Shown here: positions 8,196 to 18,138 of the stretch, one piece after another
Numbering within the stretch: position 1 is the stretch's first letter
Layout: every line of letters begins with the position of its first letter
Assembly (NCBI GenBank): GCA_022843925.1
Contig: JALHMS010000014.1
Coordinates: 28,473 to 92,472, forward strand
Length of the DNA: 64,000 nt
Source of the DNA: Burkholderiales bacterium
Lineage (GTDB): Bacteria > Pseudomonadota > Gammaproteobacteria > Burkholderiales > Ga0077523
Reading direction: 5' to 3'
Made by a program: the position numbers and the translations under genes
Notes under the pieces: model-generated
Told to the model about the DNA's origin: nothing
Database searches by the model: none
Seen by the model: the letters and a program-made list of their open reading frames with translations, nothing else

Positions 8196-9355
8196 GCGAA
8201 CACCTCCCTCAGGTAGGCCACGTACGACGGATCGTAGTCCATGGTCTTCTCGGGAGTGTCGCTGATCTTGGCCACCGGTTGGCCGTTGCAGCGGGTCATC
8301 TTGATGACGATCTGCAACGGGTCGACGCCCAGATCGTTGGTCAGGTTGGTGCCGAGCCCGAAGGCGGGCTTGCAGCGTCCGCGGAAGCGTTCGTAGAGGT
8401 CGATGCACAACGGGACGTTGAGGCTGTCGCTGAACACGAACGTCTTGGTGCGCGGATCGACCCGCATGCGGTGATAGTGGGCCAGCATCTTCTCGCCCCA
8501 CTCGAACGGGTCGCCGGAATCGTGGCGTACGCCGTCGAAGAGCTTGCAGAAGAAGAGATCGAAGTCGCGCAGGAAGGCGTCCATGCCGCACACGTCGGTG
8601 AGCGCTATCCCGAGGTCGCCGCGGTACTCCTCTGCCCACTTGTCGAAGGCGAAGCGCTGGGAGTCGCGCAGCCGCGGTCCCACGGCCTGACAGGCCTGCA
8701 GGTACTCGTGGGCCATGGTGCCGAGCGGCAGCATGCCTAGTTCGCGCGCGAAGAACACATTGCTGGTCCCGGTGAGACGCCCGCCGATCTCGTGCTGCAG
8801 CGTGCCGAGCACGCGGCGCTGCCAGTCGCCCGAGAAGCGTCGGCGCGTTCCGAAATCGGAGATGCGGAAGTCCTGATCGGGATACGCCTGCACGCGCTGG
8901 ATCTTCTCGGCGAGACGCCGTTCGCCCTCGGCCGTATCGAAGCCGGGCAGGCGGTTGCGGAACCAGACCTCGCTCACGATCGCGAGCACCGGCACCTCGA
9001 AGAGGATGGTGTGCAGCCAAGGACCGCGGATGGTGATGTCGATCCCGCCCGGGACGTCCGGCGCCCGGGAGACCTCGATGAAGCTCTCGTCCAGCTGGAA
9101 GAGCCGCAGGAGATCGACGTAGTCGCTCTTGAGGAACCGCAGGCCCCGCAGGTAGTCGAGTTCGTCGGGGTGGAAACGCAGGCTGCACAGGTGACGGATC
9201 TCGGCGCGGATCTCGTCCGCGTACGGTGCAAGGTCCACACCGCGGCTGCGGCAACGGAATCGATACTCGACCTGGGCGCCAGGGAACTGATGCAGGACGA
9301 CCTGCATCATCGAAAACTTGTAGAGGTCGGTATCGAGAAGGGACTGGATGACCAT
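8177..9355 (-). CDS. pncB: Nicotinate phosphoribosyltransferase
   Basis: This 392-residue enzyme makes nicotinate mononucleotide from nicotinate and PRPP in the NAD salvage (Preiss-Handler) pathway in the cytoplasm. The family start [18 protein letters not shown] fixes ATG 9355; the ORF track extends 480 bases further without family similarity. Diagnostic motifs are [37 protein letters not shown] (containing the His expected to be phosphorylated), [11 protein letters not shown] and [11 protein letters not shown]. Length is close to the usual value of about 400. The last codons (PSPV and stop) are written by the first copy of a 24-bp tandem repeat, so the repeat probably replaced or extended the native 3' end. 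Confidence 0.95.
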   Translation of the reverse strand: MVIQSLLDTDLYKFSMMQVVLHQFPGAQVEYRFRCRSRGVDLAPYADEIRAEIRHLCSLRFHPDELDYLRGLRFLKSDYVDLLRLFQLDESFIEVSRAPDVPGGIDITIRGPWLHTILFEVPVLAIVSEVWFRNRLPGFDTAEGERRLAEKIQRVQAYPDQDFRISDFGTRRRFSGDWQRRVLGTLQHEIGGRLTGTSNVFFARELGMLPLGTMAHEYLQACQAVGPRLRDSQRFAFDKWAEEYRGDLGIALTDVCGMDAFLRDFDLFFCKLFDGVRHDSGDPFEWGEKMLAHYHRMRVDPRTKTFVFSDSLNVPLCIDLYERFRGRCKPAFGLGTNLTNDLGVDPLQIVIKMTRCNGQPVAKISDTPEKTMDYDPSYVAYLREVFAVPSPV

Positions 9356-9728
9356 CGCGCCCCTGGCGGTCGGCGGTGAAAGTCCGGCATTCTCGCCGAA
9401 AGCCGCCCAAGCGGGTACTGCGGTGGCGGGACGGCGCAGGAAGATGCCGAAACGACGCAGGCCATCGACCACGTTGTCGCGCACCGCTCGAACCCGATGG
9501 TTGTTGGGCTGCGCCTGGGTACGGATCCGACAGAAAGGGCGGCGGCGCCGACGATCTGAAGAAGTTACTGAAGTCTTGACGGTCCGCGATACTGGCTCTT
9601 CGCGACGGCGCTGCAGGCTGCGGTTCGGCTTGCTTGGTTCGCGCACCGTGTCGCCGGGTCTTTCCTCGCGGCCGTTGCGCGTTTCCGACTTCGAATACCG
9701 AGCGGCAACGATCGCTTTCGGAGAGCCC

Positions 9729-11108
9729 ATGCCGTTCCGCATGCCGACTTCGCCCACCGTGGAGTTGCAGGTGCCCGCTGACCTCCTTCCATCTCGACAA
9801 CCGCCGGCATGCTGGATCGTGCTCGTCGCTGCCATCGCGGTCTACGCCGGTGCGATCGGCGCGAGTTTCCAGTTCGACGACTGGAACGTGATCGTCGCGA
9901 ATCCGATGGTGCAGTCGTGGTCGGCCTTCTGGAGCGGCATGCCGGGCATCCGCCCTTTGCTGAAGGTGACGTACACGGCCTCCTGGACGGCCGGATTCGG
10001 TGTTGCGGGCTTCCGCGCATTCAACGTCGCACTGCACGCGGGCAACGCATTGCTGGTGCTGGCGCTGGTGCGCCGGATCGCGCCGTGCTTGCGGATCGCG
10101 CATCCGTCCGTCGCAGCCCTCGTCGCCGCGCTGATCTTCGCCCTGCATCCCGCGCAGACCGAGGCGGTGACCTACATCTCCGGGCGTTCGTCCGCGCTCA
10201 TGGCGACCTTCTATCTGGCGGCGGTGCTGGCGCATCTGCGGGCGGCCGACGACCCGTCGCCGCAGCGCTGGCGGATGCTCTCCGGCCTCGCATTCTGCGC
10301 GGCGCTCGCGGTCAAGGAGAACGCATGGGCACTGCCCGGCCTGCTGCTGCTCTGCGAGGGGATCCGGCCGGACTTCCGCTGGGGCAGGGCGCTCGCGCGG
10401 CTGTGGCCGCACGCCGCGGTACTGTGCTTGGCGATGGGCCTGGTGCTGCTGGTGCCGTCGTACTGGCGTCTGCTCTTTGCCAGCCTGGCCACCCGGACCC
10501 TCGGGGAGAACCTGCTGACCCAGGCCGACGGCGTTTTCCACCTGATCACGGGCCCGCTGCTCGGTATCGACCTCTGCATCGATCCCGATCTCGCCGTCCG
10601 GACCGCCTGGACCCCCGACCTCGCCGGCAAGGCCGCTGCGCTCGCAGGGATCCTGGTGACTGCGGTGGTCAAATGGCGCCGGCGACCCTGGCTCGGATTC
10701 GGACTCGCGTGGTTCCTCGTCGCGCTGCTGCCCACGAACTCCGTGCTGCCGCGCCTCGACGTGGTCAACGATCGCCATCTCTATCTTGCGCTCGTCGGGC
10801 CTGCGGTGATCGTGGCGCACGTGGTCGCCGGCCGTGCCCGGGGGATCCGCTGGGCTGCGCTGGCGGTCATCGCGCTTCTCGGCAGCACGCTCACGGTCCT
10901 GCGCAACGAGGATTACCGGACGGAGGTCTCGCTCTGGGAGGCCACCGCGGGGACGTCGCCCCGCAAGGCGCGGGTCTGGAACAACCTCGGATACGCCTAC
11001 GAACAGGCCGGCCGCCGCGACGAGGCCATCCTCGCCTACGACCGCGCCCTCGAACTGGACCCGGAGCTTTGGAAGGCACGGCTCAATCGCCAGGCGCTCA
11101 TCGAGTAG
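9729..11108 (+). CDS. Polytopic membrane protein with C-terminal TPR (TMTC/O-GlcNAc-transferase-like)
   Basis: The product is 459 residues. ATG 9729 has GGAGAG just upstream; the ORF extension to 9348 overlaps the pncB 5' region and is discarded. There are eight or nine hydrophobic segments. An acidic loop after the first membrane segment ([13 protein letters not shown]) and [26 protein letters not shown] are typical of bacterial TMTC-like membrane proteins. The C-terminus has one clear tetratricopeptide unit ([33 protein letters not shown]). Related proteins are suspected glycosyltransferases of the GT-C type that use lipid-linked sugars, but activity is not proven for most. It is divergent from pncB, with a 373-bp spacer that holds no convincing gene. 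Confidence 0.75.
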   Translation: MPFRMPTSPTVELQVPADLLPSRQPPACWIVLVAAIAVYAGAIGASFQFDDWNVIVANPMVQSWSAFWSGMPGIRPLLKVTYTASWTAGFGVAGFRAFNVALHAGNALLVLALVRRIAPCLRIAHPSVAALVAALIFALHPAQTEAVTYISGRSSALMATFYLAAVLAHLRAADDPSPQRWRMLSGLAFCAALAVKENAWALPGLLLLCEGIRPDFRWGRALARLWPHAAVLCLAMGLVLLVPSYWRLLFASLATRTLGENLLTQADGVFHLITGPLLGIDLCIDPDLAVRTAWTPDLAGKAAALAGILVTAVVKWRRRPWLGFGLAWFLVALLPTNSVLPRLDVVNDRHLYLALVGPAVIVAHVVAGRARGIRWAALAVIALLGSTLTVLRNEDYRTEVSLWEATAGTSPRKARVWNNLGYAYEQAGRRDEAILAYDRALELDPELWKARLNRQALIE

Positions 11109-11138
11109 TCGGGCGCCCGGCGACCTGCCGCCGCATCG

Positions 11139-11861
11139 TCACTTCATGGTGTAGCCGCGCCCGTCCATGCAGGCGTCGAGGGCCCGGCGGTAGTCGGATC
11201 GCTTCCGGGGCGCCTGGTCGTCGTCGGCGGCGAGGCCCAAGCGCGGGTCGTAGGCGGTCTGCCCCGTCGCCCATTCGTTGCACTGCTCGCGGTCGGCCGC
11301 CTGTTGCGCGAGATCCTGTCCTTCACGGGGATGGACGAAGAACTCCGCGGGGGTCGGCGCAAGTGGCGCGACGGGTGCCCGGGGTGCCGCGGCCGCGACT
11401 CGGGTCGGCGGCGCCACCACGGCGTACCCCTGCGGGACCTGCATGTAGTACGTGCTGTTCGCGTAGTAGTAGGGCGTCTGGCCGAAGTACAGGGTCGAGT
11501 GGACGGGCGGCAGCAGCCGCACGACGATGCCCGGTGGCGGAATCACGACCGCGTAGCGGCCGGGGCGGTCGTTCGAGTACCAGAGTCCGCCGCCGTAGTA
11601 GAACCGCAGTCCGTTGTGAACGGCCACGTCGTGGTGGCGGGGGAGGGCGCGCACCGTCCGCACCCGCGGACCGCGGTCGTGCCGGAAGTCACCGGGGCCC
11701 CGGCCGCGGTCTCGGAAGTCCTGGTCGCGCGGACCGCCGCGATCGCGGTCCGGTGGTTCGGCCAGGGCCGCGGGCGATGCGAGCAGCGCGCCCGCCATCG
11801 CGGGGGCTGCCAGCAGACTCGCGGCGAGCCGGCGGATGTGTCGATGAAGTCGTGCGTGCAT
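11139..11861 (-). CDS. Secreted DUF6515-like protein of unknown function
   Basis: The product is 240 residues with a long signal peptide (LAASLLAAPAMAGALLASPAALA). A basic/acidic Arg-Gly-Asp-rich stretch follows (residues 35-70), then a Tyr-rich beta segment (TPYYYANSTYYMQVPQGYAVV). It ends in a short alpha domain, EQCNEWATGQTAYDP and RALDACMDGRGYTMK, with paired cysteines. The QTxYDP-plus-Cys ending occurs in many proteobacterial envelope proteins of unknown role. The assignment is from motif memory only. It is convergent with the TPR membrane gene and divergent from the barrel gene at 12222. Confidence 0.7.
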   Translation of the reverse strand: MHARLHRHIRRLAASLLAAPAMAGALLASPAALAEPPDRDRGGPRDQDFRDRGRGPGDFRHDRGPRVRTVRALPRHHDVAVHNGLRFYYGGGLWYSNDRPGRYAVVIPPPGIVVRLLPPVHSTLYFGQTPYYYANSTYYMQVPQGYAVVAPPTRVAAAAPRAPVAPLAPTPAEFFVHPREGQDLAQQAADREQCNEWATGQTAYDPRLGLAADDDQAPRKRSDYRRALDACMDGRGYTMK

Positions 11862-12221
11862 GGGATGGCTCCTCGGAGATCCAGGGAGACTCTGATCTGT
11901 ACGCGCGATCCGCGCGAACGAACCAGCGTCTTCCCGGGAATCGTGCTCTGCGGAATCGTGCCCCGCCTACCCGTGACAGGGCTGAGCCCGCATCGTTCGG
12001 CGGCGCCCATGTCCTGCCCTTCCCGGCGCAACGCCACCGGGCATCCGCCGGACGACGCGGACACGCGAGGTTCATGGTCCGTGGTCCCCGGCCGGCGTCG
12101 CCGGCGCATCGATTCGCGGGCGAGTCTCCGCGGAAGGGCGTATCGTCGCGCCTCCTTCGGGCGCGAAGCGTGTGCCCGTCCCGCGGTCGCCGCCGCCCTG
12201 CTCCCACGGACCTCCACGTCA

Positions 12222-12857
12222 ATGCATCCCCGCCACCGTGACATCCCCGGCGTCCTCGCTGTCGCCCTGCTCCTCGCCGCTGCCGCGCCCGCGTCGATGG
12301 CGCAGTCGGCACCCGCCGCTCCCCGGGCGGCGGCGGGCAGGACCTACGTGCAGCCCGAGCGGAATTTCGGCGACAGCCTGCTCACCTATGTCGGTGCGAG
12401 CTTCGGCGCGACCGAGTTCGACGTGGTCTGCCCCACCTCCGCCGCCTGCGACCAGAGCGGGGTGGGCGGCCGTCTCTACGCCGGCGGGCAGTTCAATCGG
12501 AACCTGGGGCTGGAAGTTGCCTACGCGAACCTCGGCAGGCCGGACGGCACCGGTGGCGGCAGGCGCCGTTCCCAGGGGCTCGGCATCAGTCTGGTCGGCA
12601 TCCTGCCGGTGGGCACCATCGGCGAGTTGAATGCGCGGGTCGGCACCTTCTACTCGCGGTCCCAGAACAGCGGGATCCTGGCGTCCACCTACGGTGCGAG
12701 CGCGAAGGGATTCGGGCTCGCCCTGGGCGCCGGCCTGGGCGTCAACATCACGCCGAACGTGCAACTCCGCGTCGACTGGGACCGGCACAACCTCGAGATC
12801 AACGGGCGCGACACCCACGTCGACATGCTCGCGGCCGGACTGCGTTTCATGTTCTGA
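12222..12857 (+). CDS. Outer-membrane beta-barrel protein (OmpA-like barrel/porin-family)
   Basis: The product is 211 residues with a signal peptide (VLAVALLLAAAAPASMAQ). Alternating amphipathic strands run to the C-terminus: LLTYVGASFGATEFDV, RLYAGGQFNRNLGLEVAYANLG, FGLALGAGLGVNITPNVQLRVDWDRHNLEI and MLAAGLRFMF. The final aromatic Phe is the classic outer-membrane assembly signal. The gene probably encodes an eight-stranded barrel. The ATG at 12222 is chosen because the signal peptide starts there; the 517-codon ORF upstream is a shadow of the antisense gene. No SD is obvious. Two cysteines in a loop (CPTSAACDQ) could form a disulphide. Confidence 0.8.
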   Translation: MHPRHRDIPGVLAVALLLAAAAPASMAQSAPAAPRAAAGRTYVQPERNFGDSLLTYVGASFGATEFDVVCPTSAACDQSGVGGRLYAGGQFNRNLGLEVAYANLGRPDGTGGGRRRSQGLGISLVGILPVGTIGELNARVGTFYSRSQNSGILASTYGASAKGFGLALGAGLGVNITPNVQLRVDWDRHNLEINGRDTHVDMLAAGLRFMF

Positions 12858-12872
12858 GCGGCGCCTCCGGCA

Positions 12873-13106
12873 TCAACGCAGCGGCGTGTCGCGGTGCCCC
12901 TGCATCTCGCTGTCGATCTGGGCCATCAGCGCGCCGGACAGCGCGTCCACGGAGGCCACGGTCATCGACGGCGCGGAATCGACGAAGCCGGTTCCCGATC
13001 GCTGTCGCGCGATCAGGAACTCCACGTAGCTCGTCACCTCGGCGATGCGTTCGGGCGGAAGCTGCTTCAGCTTGTCGAGGAAGGCCTGGGCGGCGCGCGG
13101 CGTCAT
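12873..13106 (-). CDS. Small DUF2281-like protein
   Basis: The product is 77 residues. ATG 13106 has AGGAA upstream. The segment LDKLKQLPPERIAEVTSYVEFLIARQR matches the short helical pattern of DUF2281 proteins, which are often antitoxin-like. No toxin gene adjoins it: a barrel gene converges on one side and a MITE lies on the other. The C-terminal half (DALSGALMAQIDSEMQGH) is helical and polar. Function is unknown. Confidence 0.6.
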   Translation of the reverse strand: MTPRAAQAFLDKLKQLPPERIAEVTSYVEFLIARQRSGTGFVDSAPSMTVASVDALSGALMAQIDSEMQGHRDTPLR

Positions 13107-13217
13107 GGGAAGGTTCCTGTCGTTGGCGATGGTCCGGATGTTTCCGGGTGACGCACGTTACGCCCGAACCCGCGTGACCGGTGAACTGTCGGCGGTGGTG
13201 GACGACAGGCCCCCTAG

Positions 13218-13376
13218 GAGCCTGTCGGACTTGGGGTGATTCGGCTGCAACGGTGGGAGAGTGGTCCATATTCCGCCGCTTTCTCCTCACGTATTCCCGA
13301 TACGTTCGTCGAAAACGTCAAATCTGTCCTCACTCGCCCCCCGTTTCGCTATCGACCACCCAAGCCCGACAGGCTC
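13218..13376. mobile_element. 159-bp MITE with inverted ends and CTAG target duplication
   Basis: The left end GAGCCTGTCGGACTTGGG and the right end CCCAAGCCCGACAGGCTC are inverted copies with one mismatch. Both flanks are CTAG (13214-13217 and 13377-13380), consistent with a 4-bp target duplication as in the IS5 family. The 120-base core has no coding capacity. The element ends exactly at the selO stop codon. Its mobiliser is unknown; the IS5-type element at 42.4 kb also duplicates CTAG, and its ends are only partly alike. Confidence 0.8.
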
Positions 13377-14978
13377 CTAGGAACTGCACGAGAGCATCGA
13401 GCATCCCGCGCGATGCCGGGCCCAGTCGGGACGTCGGCCGGCGAACGGCTCCCGGCCCGGCTGATCGTCGTACGGCCGCCGCAGCACTTCGAGCAGTTCG
13501 TGGATGCCCGCGTCGTCGCCCTGCGTTGCGCGCTCGATGGCCTGCTGCGCGAGATAGTTGCGGAGCACGTACTTCGGATTCGTGGCCTGCATGCAGGCGC
13601 GCCGTTCGGCGGGCGTCCAGGCGTCCTCCCGCACCCGGGCGGCGTGGCGCGCCAGCCAGTCGGTGAGTGCGGGCTCGGCGTGGTGCCGCTTCGCGTCGTC
13701 GTAGAAGGCATCCGGGAGCGGCGCCATCGAGGGTGCTGCGGGGTCCACGTCGGCCAGCGCGCGGAAGAAGATCGTCATGTCGACCTCGTGCTCCTGCAGC
13801 AGGCCGCGCAGCGCATCCATCAGTTCGAGGTCTTCGTCCCGGCACTCGCGCAGACCGAGCTTCGCGGCGGTGTGCCGGCGGTCGGTTTCCACGAAGACGT
13901 CGACGTAGCGCTTCAGGCCCGCTTCGAGGTGCTCCGGACCGGGGAACACCGGCGACAGTGCGGCGCCCAGCCGGCTCAGGTTCCAGTACGCGATCTGCGG
14001 CTGATTGCCGAACCGGTAGCGGCGCCCTTGCGCATCGGTGGTGTTCGGCGTCCATTCGAGATCGTAGTTGTCGACCCATCCGTACGGACCATAGTCGATC
14101 GTGAGCCCGAGGATCGACATGTTGTCGGTGTTCATCACGCCGTGGACGAAGCCCACGCGCATCCAGTCCGCGACCATCCGCGCCGTGCGCTCGCAGACTT
14201 CGGCAAACCAGCGGGCGCGATACTCGACGCGGTCCTCGCCGGGCGCGGCGGGGAGGTCGGGGAAGTCGCGCGCGATCGTGAAATCGATGAGCCGTTCCAG
14301 CAGCGGGATGTCGTCGCGCGAGGCCGGCAGTTCGAAATTGCCGAAGCGGATGAACGACGGCGCTACGCGGCAAACGACCGCGCCCGGCTCGGCCTCGGGG
14401 TTGCCGTCGTAGAACATGTCGCGCACCACGGCGTCGCCGGTGGCGACGAGCGACAACGCCCGCGTCGTCGGGACGCCCAGGTGATGCATCGCCTCGCTGC
14501 ACAGGAACTCCCGCACGGAGGACCGCAGCACGGCGCGGCCGTCCGCGGTCCGCGAGTAGGGCGTGGGGCCGGCGCCCTTCAACTGCAATTCCCAGCGTTG
14601 CCCCGGGGCGGTGACGACCTCACCCAAACCGATCGCGCGACCATCGCCCAGCTGGCCCGCCCAGTGGCCGAACTGATGGCCGCCGTAGTTCGCGGCGTAG
14701 GGTTCCATGCCGTCCATCAGGGCGTTCCCGCCGAAGACCCGCGCGAAGGCGGGATCGGCCACGTCGGCCTCGTCGAGACCGAGCATCGCGGCCACCTCGC
14801 GGGAATGGGCGACGAGCCGGGGCGCCGACACCGGCGTCGGCATCACCCGGGAGTAGAGGGCGCCGCGGACCTGGCGGGTGCCGGGGGCGGTGGACGGGTC
14901 GGCGGGCAGGTCGCGGACGAAGGCGTTGTCGAATCGGAGGGCGGGCATCGGGGGTGGCAGTGAGAAGAGTCGGGGCAT
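13377..14978 (-). CDS. selO: Protein adenylyltransferase SelO (YdiU/UPF0061 family)
   Basis: SelO is a pseudokinase-fold enzyme that transfers AMP from ATP to Ser/Thr/Tyr residues, with a reported role in redox-stress responses. The family is unmistakable: [35 protein letters not shown], the active-site loop [14 protein letters not shown], and the metal-binding TIDYGPYGW. The C-terminus ends CSS, the site of Sec/Cys in the family, so the protein is complete. ATG 14978 (533 aa) has a purine-rich run very close by; ATG 14948 ([10 protein letters not shown], 523 aa) matches the usual family start and is equally possible. The TAG stop is provided by the CTAG flank of a MITE inserted immediately after it. 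Confidence 0.95.
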   Translation of the reverse strand: MPRLFSLPPPMPALRFDNAFVRDLPADPSTAPGTRQVRGALYSRVMPTPVSAPRLVAHSREVAAMLGLDEADVADPAFARVFGGNALMDGMEPYAANYGGHQFGHWAGQLGDGRAIGLGEVVTAPGQRWELQLKGAGPTPYSRTADGRAVLRSSVREFLCSEAMHHLGVPTTRALSLVATGDAVVRDMFYDGNPEAEPGAVVCRVAPSFIRFGNFELPASRDDIPLLERLIDFTIARDFPDLPAAPGEDRVEYRARWFAEVCERTARMVADWMRVGFVHGVMNTDNMSILGLTIDYGPYGWVDNYDLEWTPNTTDAQGRRYRFGNQPQIAYWNLSRLGAALSPVFPGPEHLEAGLKRYVDVFVETDRRHTAAKLGLRECRDEDLELMDALRGLLQEHEVDMTIFFRALADVDPAAPSMAPLPDAFYDDAKRHHAEPALTDWLARHAARVREDAWTPAERRACMQATNPKYVLRNYLAQQAIERATQGDDAGIHELLEVLRRPYDDQPGREPFAGRRPDWARHRAGCSMLSCSS

Positions 14979-15054
14979 TGTCCCCCGCGAGTCGGGCGGG
15001 CTCCACCGCGCGCGGAGCGGGGTCTTCCGCGGGGATCCCGGTCCACGAAAGGAA

Positions 15055-15076
15055 ACGGGGGGCCGGAGCCCCCCGT
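15055..15076 (-). terminator. Hairpin terminator after the PEP-CTERM gene
   Basis: A perfect 9-bp stem (ACGGGGGGC / GCCCCCCGT) with a four-base loop lies 27 bases past the minus-strand PEP-CTERM stop. On that strand it is followed by TTTCCTTT, consistent with intrinsic termination. Confidence 0.75.
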
Positions 15077-15102
15077 CGCATGCTGCCGTTGGGACGTCTA
15101 CT

Positions 15103-15957
15103 TCAGGCCGTCGGTCGCCCGGCGCGCCGACGCGCCGCGAGGAGGAGTGCCAGGCCCACGGCGCACATCGCATATGTGCCCGGTTCCGGGACCGCGGGGG
15201 TGTAGATCGTGCCGCTGCCCGTGATCGTCTCGCTTCCGGTCGGCCCCGAGATGCCGAAGACCGCAGTGTTGAACATGTCGATCTCGCCGTCCTCCTCGGC
15301 GTACGTGGCGAGCACGCTGAACAGGTAGAAGGTCTGGCCGTACGTGCCTTCGACCTGCCCCATGGCCGTGAACGAACCGGGCTCGGAATCGCCGCCGTCG
15401 CTGCTTGTCCCCAGCGCGATGACTTCCTGGAAGCCGGGCCCGAGTGGCAGGCCGCTCACGATGAGGTCGAACACGAACTCGTCGCCGCCGTTCAGGATCG
15501 CACCGTAGAGATCGCCCGTGACGGCAAAGAGTCCGTAGGCAGCCTCGGCATACGTCCCCGGCCCGAACTGGCCGCTCAGGGTGACGCTCACGTCTGCCGT
15601 GAAGTCGCCGCTGCCACCGGTCAGGGTGAAGCTGTCGGCCCACGCGGACACTGCGGCGGTGAACGGGCCCGAAGTGAAGCTGCCGCCCGTCACCTTCGAA
15701 TACGCCCTGTTGATGCCGTAGTCGGAGGCGGCCTTGGAGTGATAGCCCAGTTCCGCGCTGATCACCTCGGCCACCGAGGTGTCGTACTGGAAGTCCATGT
15801 CGAAACCGGGCTCGGACCCGTCGTCCACGTCGACGAGTGCACCGGAGAAGAGGGCGCTCTGGGGTACGGCAACGACGGCGGAAGCGATCGGGCTGGTCGC
15901 GATCAGGGCGGCGCCCAGGCAGGCAGCGAGCGGGCGCGAGAAGGTGTCGAGATTCAT
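15103..15957 (-). CDS. PEP-CTERM sorting-domain protein
   Basis: The product is 284 residues with a signal peptide ([19 protein letters not shown]). The mature region is Gly/Ser/Asp-rich and strand-forming, with no recognised enzyme fold. It ends in [25 protein letters not shown]: the PEP motif, a hydrophobic helix and an Arg cluster. In bacteria that make exopolysaccharide such proteins are processed by exosortase and sent to the cell surface or matrix. No exosortase gene is visible in this window. It is a stand-alone gene with its own terminator. Confidence 0.92.
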   Translation of the reverse strand: MNLDTFSRPLAACLGAALIATSPIASAVVAVPQSALFSGALVDVDDGSEPGFDMDFQYDTSVAEVISAELGYHSKAASDYGINRAYSKVTGGSFTSGPFTAAVSAWADSFTLTGGSGDFTADVSVTLSGQFGPGTYAEAAYGLFAVTGDLYGAILNGGDEFVFDLIVSGLPLGPGFQEVIALGTSSDGGDSEPGSFTAMGQVEGTYGQTFYLFSVLATYAEEDGEIDMFNTAVFGISGPTGSETITGSGTIYTPAVPEPGTYAMCAVGLALLLAARRRAGRPTA

Positions 15958-16108
15958 GGCAGGTCTCCAGACATCGGATGTTCGGCCGGCCCCGCGAAGG
16001 GACCGATTGCCCCGACTGGCAGGCGGGCGTCAGCCGCCGTCGGGATCTTGTGGCGAGTCTGCCACAGCGCCCTGCGGGCTGGAACGGGACTTTGGTAGGG
16101 GCCGGTCG

Positions 16109-17188
16109 TTAGGCGAGCGCTTCCACCGCGAGGATCGCACGATGGAGCCGCCCCTCGTCCACCGGCGCCACCAGGTTCCGCACGTAGGGTGCCCGCTCCC
16201 AGGTGACGGCGGCGATGCGCGGTGCCACCGAGGCCGGGTCCCCCGGGAATCCCAGGTCGCGCAGTTTCCGGGGCAGGCCGGTGCGTGCGTAGAAGTCGGT
16301 GACGTTCGCGATGAACGCGGCGTCCCGGCCCTCGAGCACCAGCTGCACCAGCAGGCCGTACGCGACCTCCTCGCCGTGCAGCGCGCCCGACAGCGCCGGA
16401 ATCGCGGAGAGTCCGCGGATGATCGAGTGCGCGATCGACAGGCCGGCATTCTCGAAGGCGAGGCCCGACAGCAGGATCGTCGCCTCGACGGTGCGCTCGA
16501 AGGCGTCGTCGGGGACGCCGCGCCGCAGCGCCGCGAGGGCACCTTCCGCGTGATTCAGGAGCGTGTCGAAGCAGGCATCGGCCAGCGTCAGCGCGATCCA
16601 GGGCGGGCGTGCCCCGTAGAAGTTGTCGCCGCCGGATTCGAAGCACTGGGCGCCCTCGAACCTCTTCGAGATGGCATCCCCGATGCCCGAGACGAAGAAC
16701 CGTTCGGGCGCCGCGATGATGATCGACGTGTCCACCAGCACGACGTCCGGGTTCGACGGCAGGCGACGCACCTCGCGCAGCACGTGTTCGTCGTCGTACA
16801 CGATCGACAGGCGGCTCGTCGGCGAATCGTTCGACGCGATCGTCGGCACGATCACGAGGCGCGCGCCCGTGAGGATCGCCGCACCTTTCGCCGCGTCGAT
16901 GGCCTTGCCGCCGCCTGCCGCGATCACGACCTCCGCATCGGCTGCGCGGGCCGCGGCGGCGAGGGCGTCGATGGCGGCCGCGGTGCACTCGCCGGAGAAC
17001 GGTGCCACGGTGAACGCGAGCTCCGCCGCCGAGAGCGGCGCCTCGATGTGGTCGCGATAGCGCGCGAGGACCGCAGCGTCTGCCACCACCAACACGCGCT
17101 GCCCGAACTCGCGAGCGATCGTCCCCAGTCGCTCGATGGCGCCGGGGCCCTGCACGTAGCGCCCGGGGGCGCCGAAGATGCGGATCAT
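16109..17188 (-). CDS. gldA: Iron-containing alcohol dehydrogenase, glycerol-dehydrogenase-like
   Basis: The product is 359 residues. ATG 17188 has AGGAGA at good spacing and the family N-terminus ([20 protein letters not shown]). The nucleotide-binding loop is [19 protein letters not shown], followed by [20 protein letters not shown]. Metal ligands are in [24 protein letters not shown] and [14 protein letters not shown]. The family oxidises glycerol or related polyols to ketones with NAD in the cytoplasm; the exact substrate is inferred by resemblance to GldA. The start overlaps the stop of the upstream yaiI-like gene by four bases, so the two are co-transcribed and coupled. Confidence 0.88.
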   Translation of the reverse strand: MIRIFGAPGRYVQGPGAIERLGTIAREFGQRVLVVADAAVLARYRDHIEAPLSAAELAFTVAPFSGECTAAAIDALAAAARAADAEVVIAAGGGKAIDAAKGAAILTGARLVIVPTIASNDSPTSRLSIVYDDEHVLREVRRLPSNPDVVLVDTSIIIAAPERFFVSGIGDAISKRFEGAQCFESGGDNFYGARPPWIALTLADACFDTLLNHAEGALAALRRGVPDDAFERTVEATILLSGLAFENAGLSIAHSIIRGLSAIPALSGALHGEEVAYGLLVQLVLEGRDAAFIANVTDFYARTGLPRKLRDLGFPGDPASVAPRIAAVTWERAPYVRNLVAPVDEGRLHRAILAVEALA

Positions 17189-17667
17189 GGAATCTCTCCT
17201 GGGGTGCCCGTTGCGGGTTTCGCGCTCTCGTTGGTAAGGAAACGGTCGAGCCGGTTCGCGAATTTCTGTCGGTCGGCGGAGGACAGCGCCTCGGGGCCGC
17301 AGGTCTGCACGCCGACGCTGCGCAGTGTGTCCGTGAAGTTTCTGAGATCGAGCAACTCGCGCACGTTCTCGCGGGTGTAGAACTCGCCGCGCGGGTTCAG
17401 CGCGAAGGCGCCCTTCTCGACGACCGCTGCCGCGAGCGGGATGTCGGCGGTGACGACGAGATCCCCCGGGCCCACGGCGTCGGCGATGTGCTTGTCCGCC
17501 ACATCGAAACCGCTCGGCACCTGCACCGCCCGGATCCACGCCGACGGCGGTGTCCGCAGCATCTGGTTCGCGACGAGCGTGACCATCACCTGCGTCCGCT
17601 GGGCGGCGCGGTAGAGGATCTCCTTCACGGTGACGGGACACGCATCGGCGTCCACCCAGATCTTCAT
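17185..17667 (-). CDS. yaiI: YaiI/YqxD family protein (UPF0178, DUF188)
   Basis: The 160-residue product opens [18 protein letters not shown], the hallmark of UPF0178 proteins, whose fold resembles PIN-like nucleases. Further family segments are [46 protein letters not shown] and [18 protein letters not shown]. The biochemical role is not established. It is the first gene of a two-gene unit with the gldA-like gene (ATGA overlap). It diverges from the giant surface-protein gene. Confidence 0.92.
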   Translation of the reverse strand: MKIWVDADACPVTVKEILYRAAQRTQVMVTLVANQMLRTPPSAWIRAVQVPSGFDVADKHIADAVGPGDLVVTADIPLAAAVVEKGAFALNPRGEFYTRENVRELLDLRNFTDTLRSVGVQTCGPEALSSADRQKFANRLDRFLTNESAKPATGTPGEIP

Positions 17668-18138
17668 GGCGGTGCGGGGAGTGGCGAAGTCGTAGCGAAG
17701 GGGCCGGATGATACGCGGCGGACGCCGCCATCGGCGTTCGCCCCAGGACCGCTTTGATGCCGTGCTTCGATCCCGGCAAGAGGTGCACTGCCGCCTGCGG
17801 CCCGAGCGGTCTGCGCGACGCCGGCGAGCGAGTCCGCTCCAACACACCGCGCCCCGCACGCAAGATCAAGCGCCCGGATGTCTGGCACAGGGTGCCCGCC
17901 GGTTCTTTTTCACGCCTGCAATCGAAAGGGTGCCAATGGGTCGAATAGACCAGTGACGGAATGCGCTTCGTAATACATACTTCCGGGGCGCGGACATTCT
18001 CCTGATGCGCCATCGGCAAAAGTCGACAAAGAGCCAAAGTGCCAAAGTCAGACGAAGCTCGCGCCGAGACCAGACCGGAACCAGAACCGGCAGGGGATGA
18101 CTCAGCGCGGCCTGCTGCGGCCGCCGCGGGAGACCTGG
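17668..18138. other. Divergent intergenic region upstream of the giant gene
   Basis: These 471 bases hold no supportable gene. Short ORFs on both strands lack ribosome-binding sites or family features. The stretch around 17960-18060 is AT-richer (TTCGTAATACATACTTCC) and is the most likely place for promoters of the giant gene. No regulator site could be named. Confidence 0.5.

Noticed and set aside
9348-9728. N-terminal extension of the TPR membrane protein
   Set aside because: It overlaps the pncB 5' end, is rich in Arg, and the ATG at 9729 has its own ribosome-binding site and begins the first membrane segment.
11304-12221. Long plus-strand ORF joined to the barrel gene
   Set aside because: It is a shadow of the antisense secreted gene at 11139-11861; the barrel signal peptide starts at 12222.
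12873-13106. Toxin-antitoxin pair with the DUF2281-like gene
   Set aside because: No toxin ORF adjoins it on either side.
13236-14963. 575-aa plus-strand ORF
   Set aside because: It is antisense to selO, whose family motifs are unmistakable.
17754-17948. Short ORF upstream of the giant gene
   Set aside because: No ribosome-binding site or recognisable domain; likely chance in the divergent spacer.
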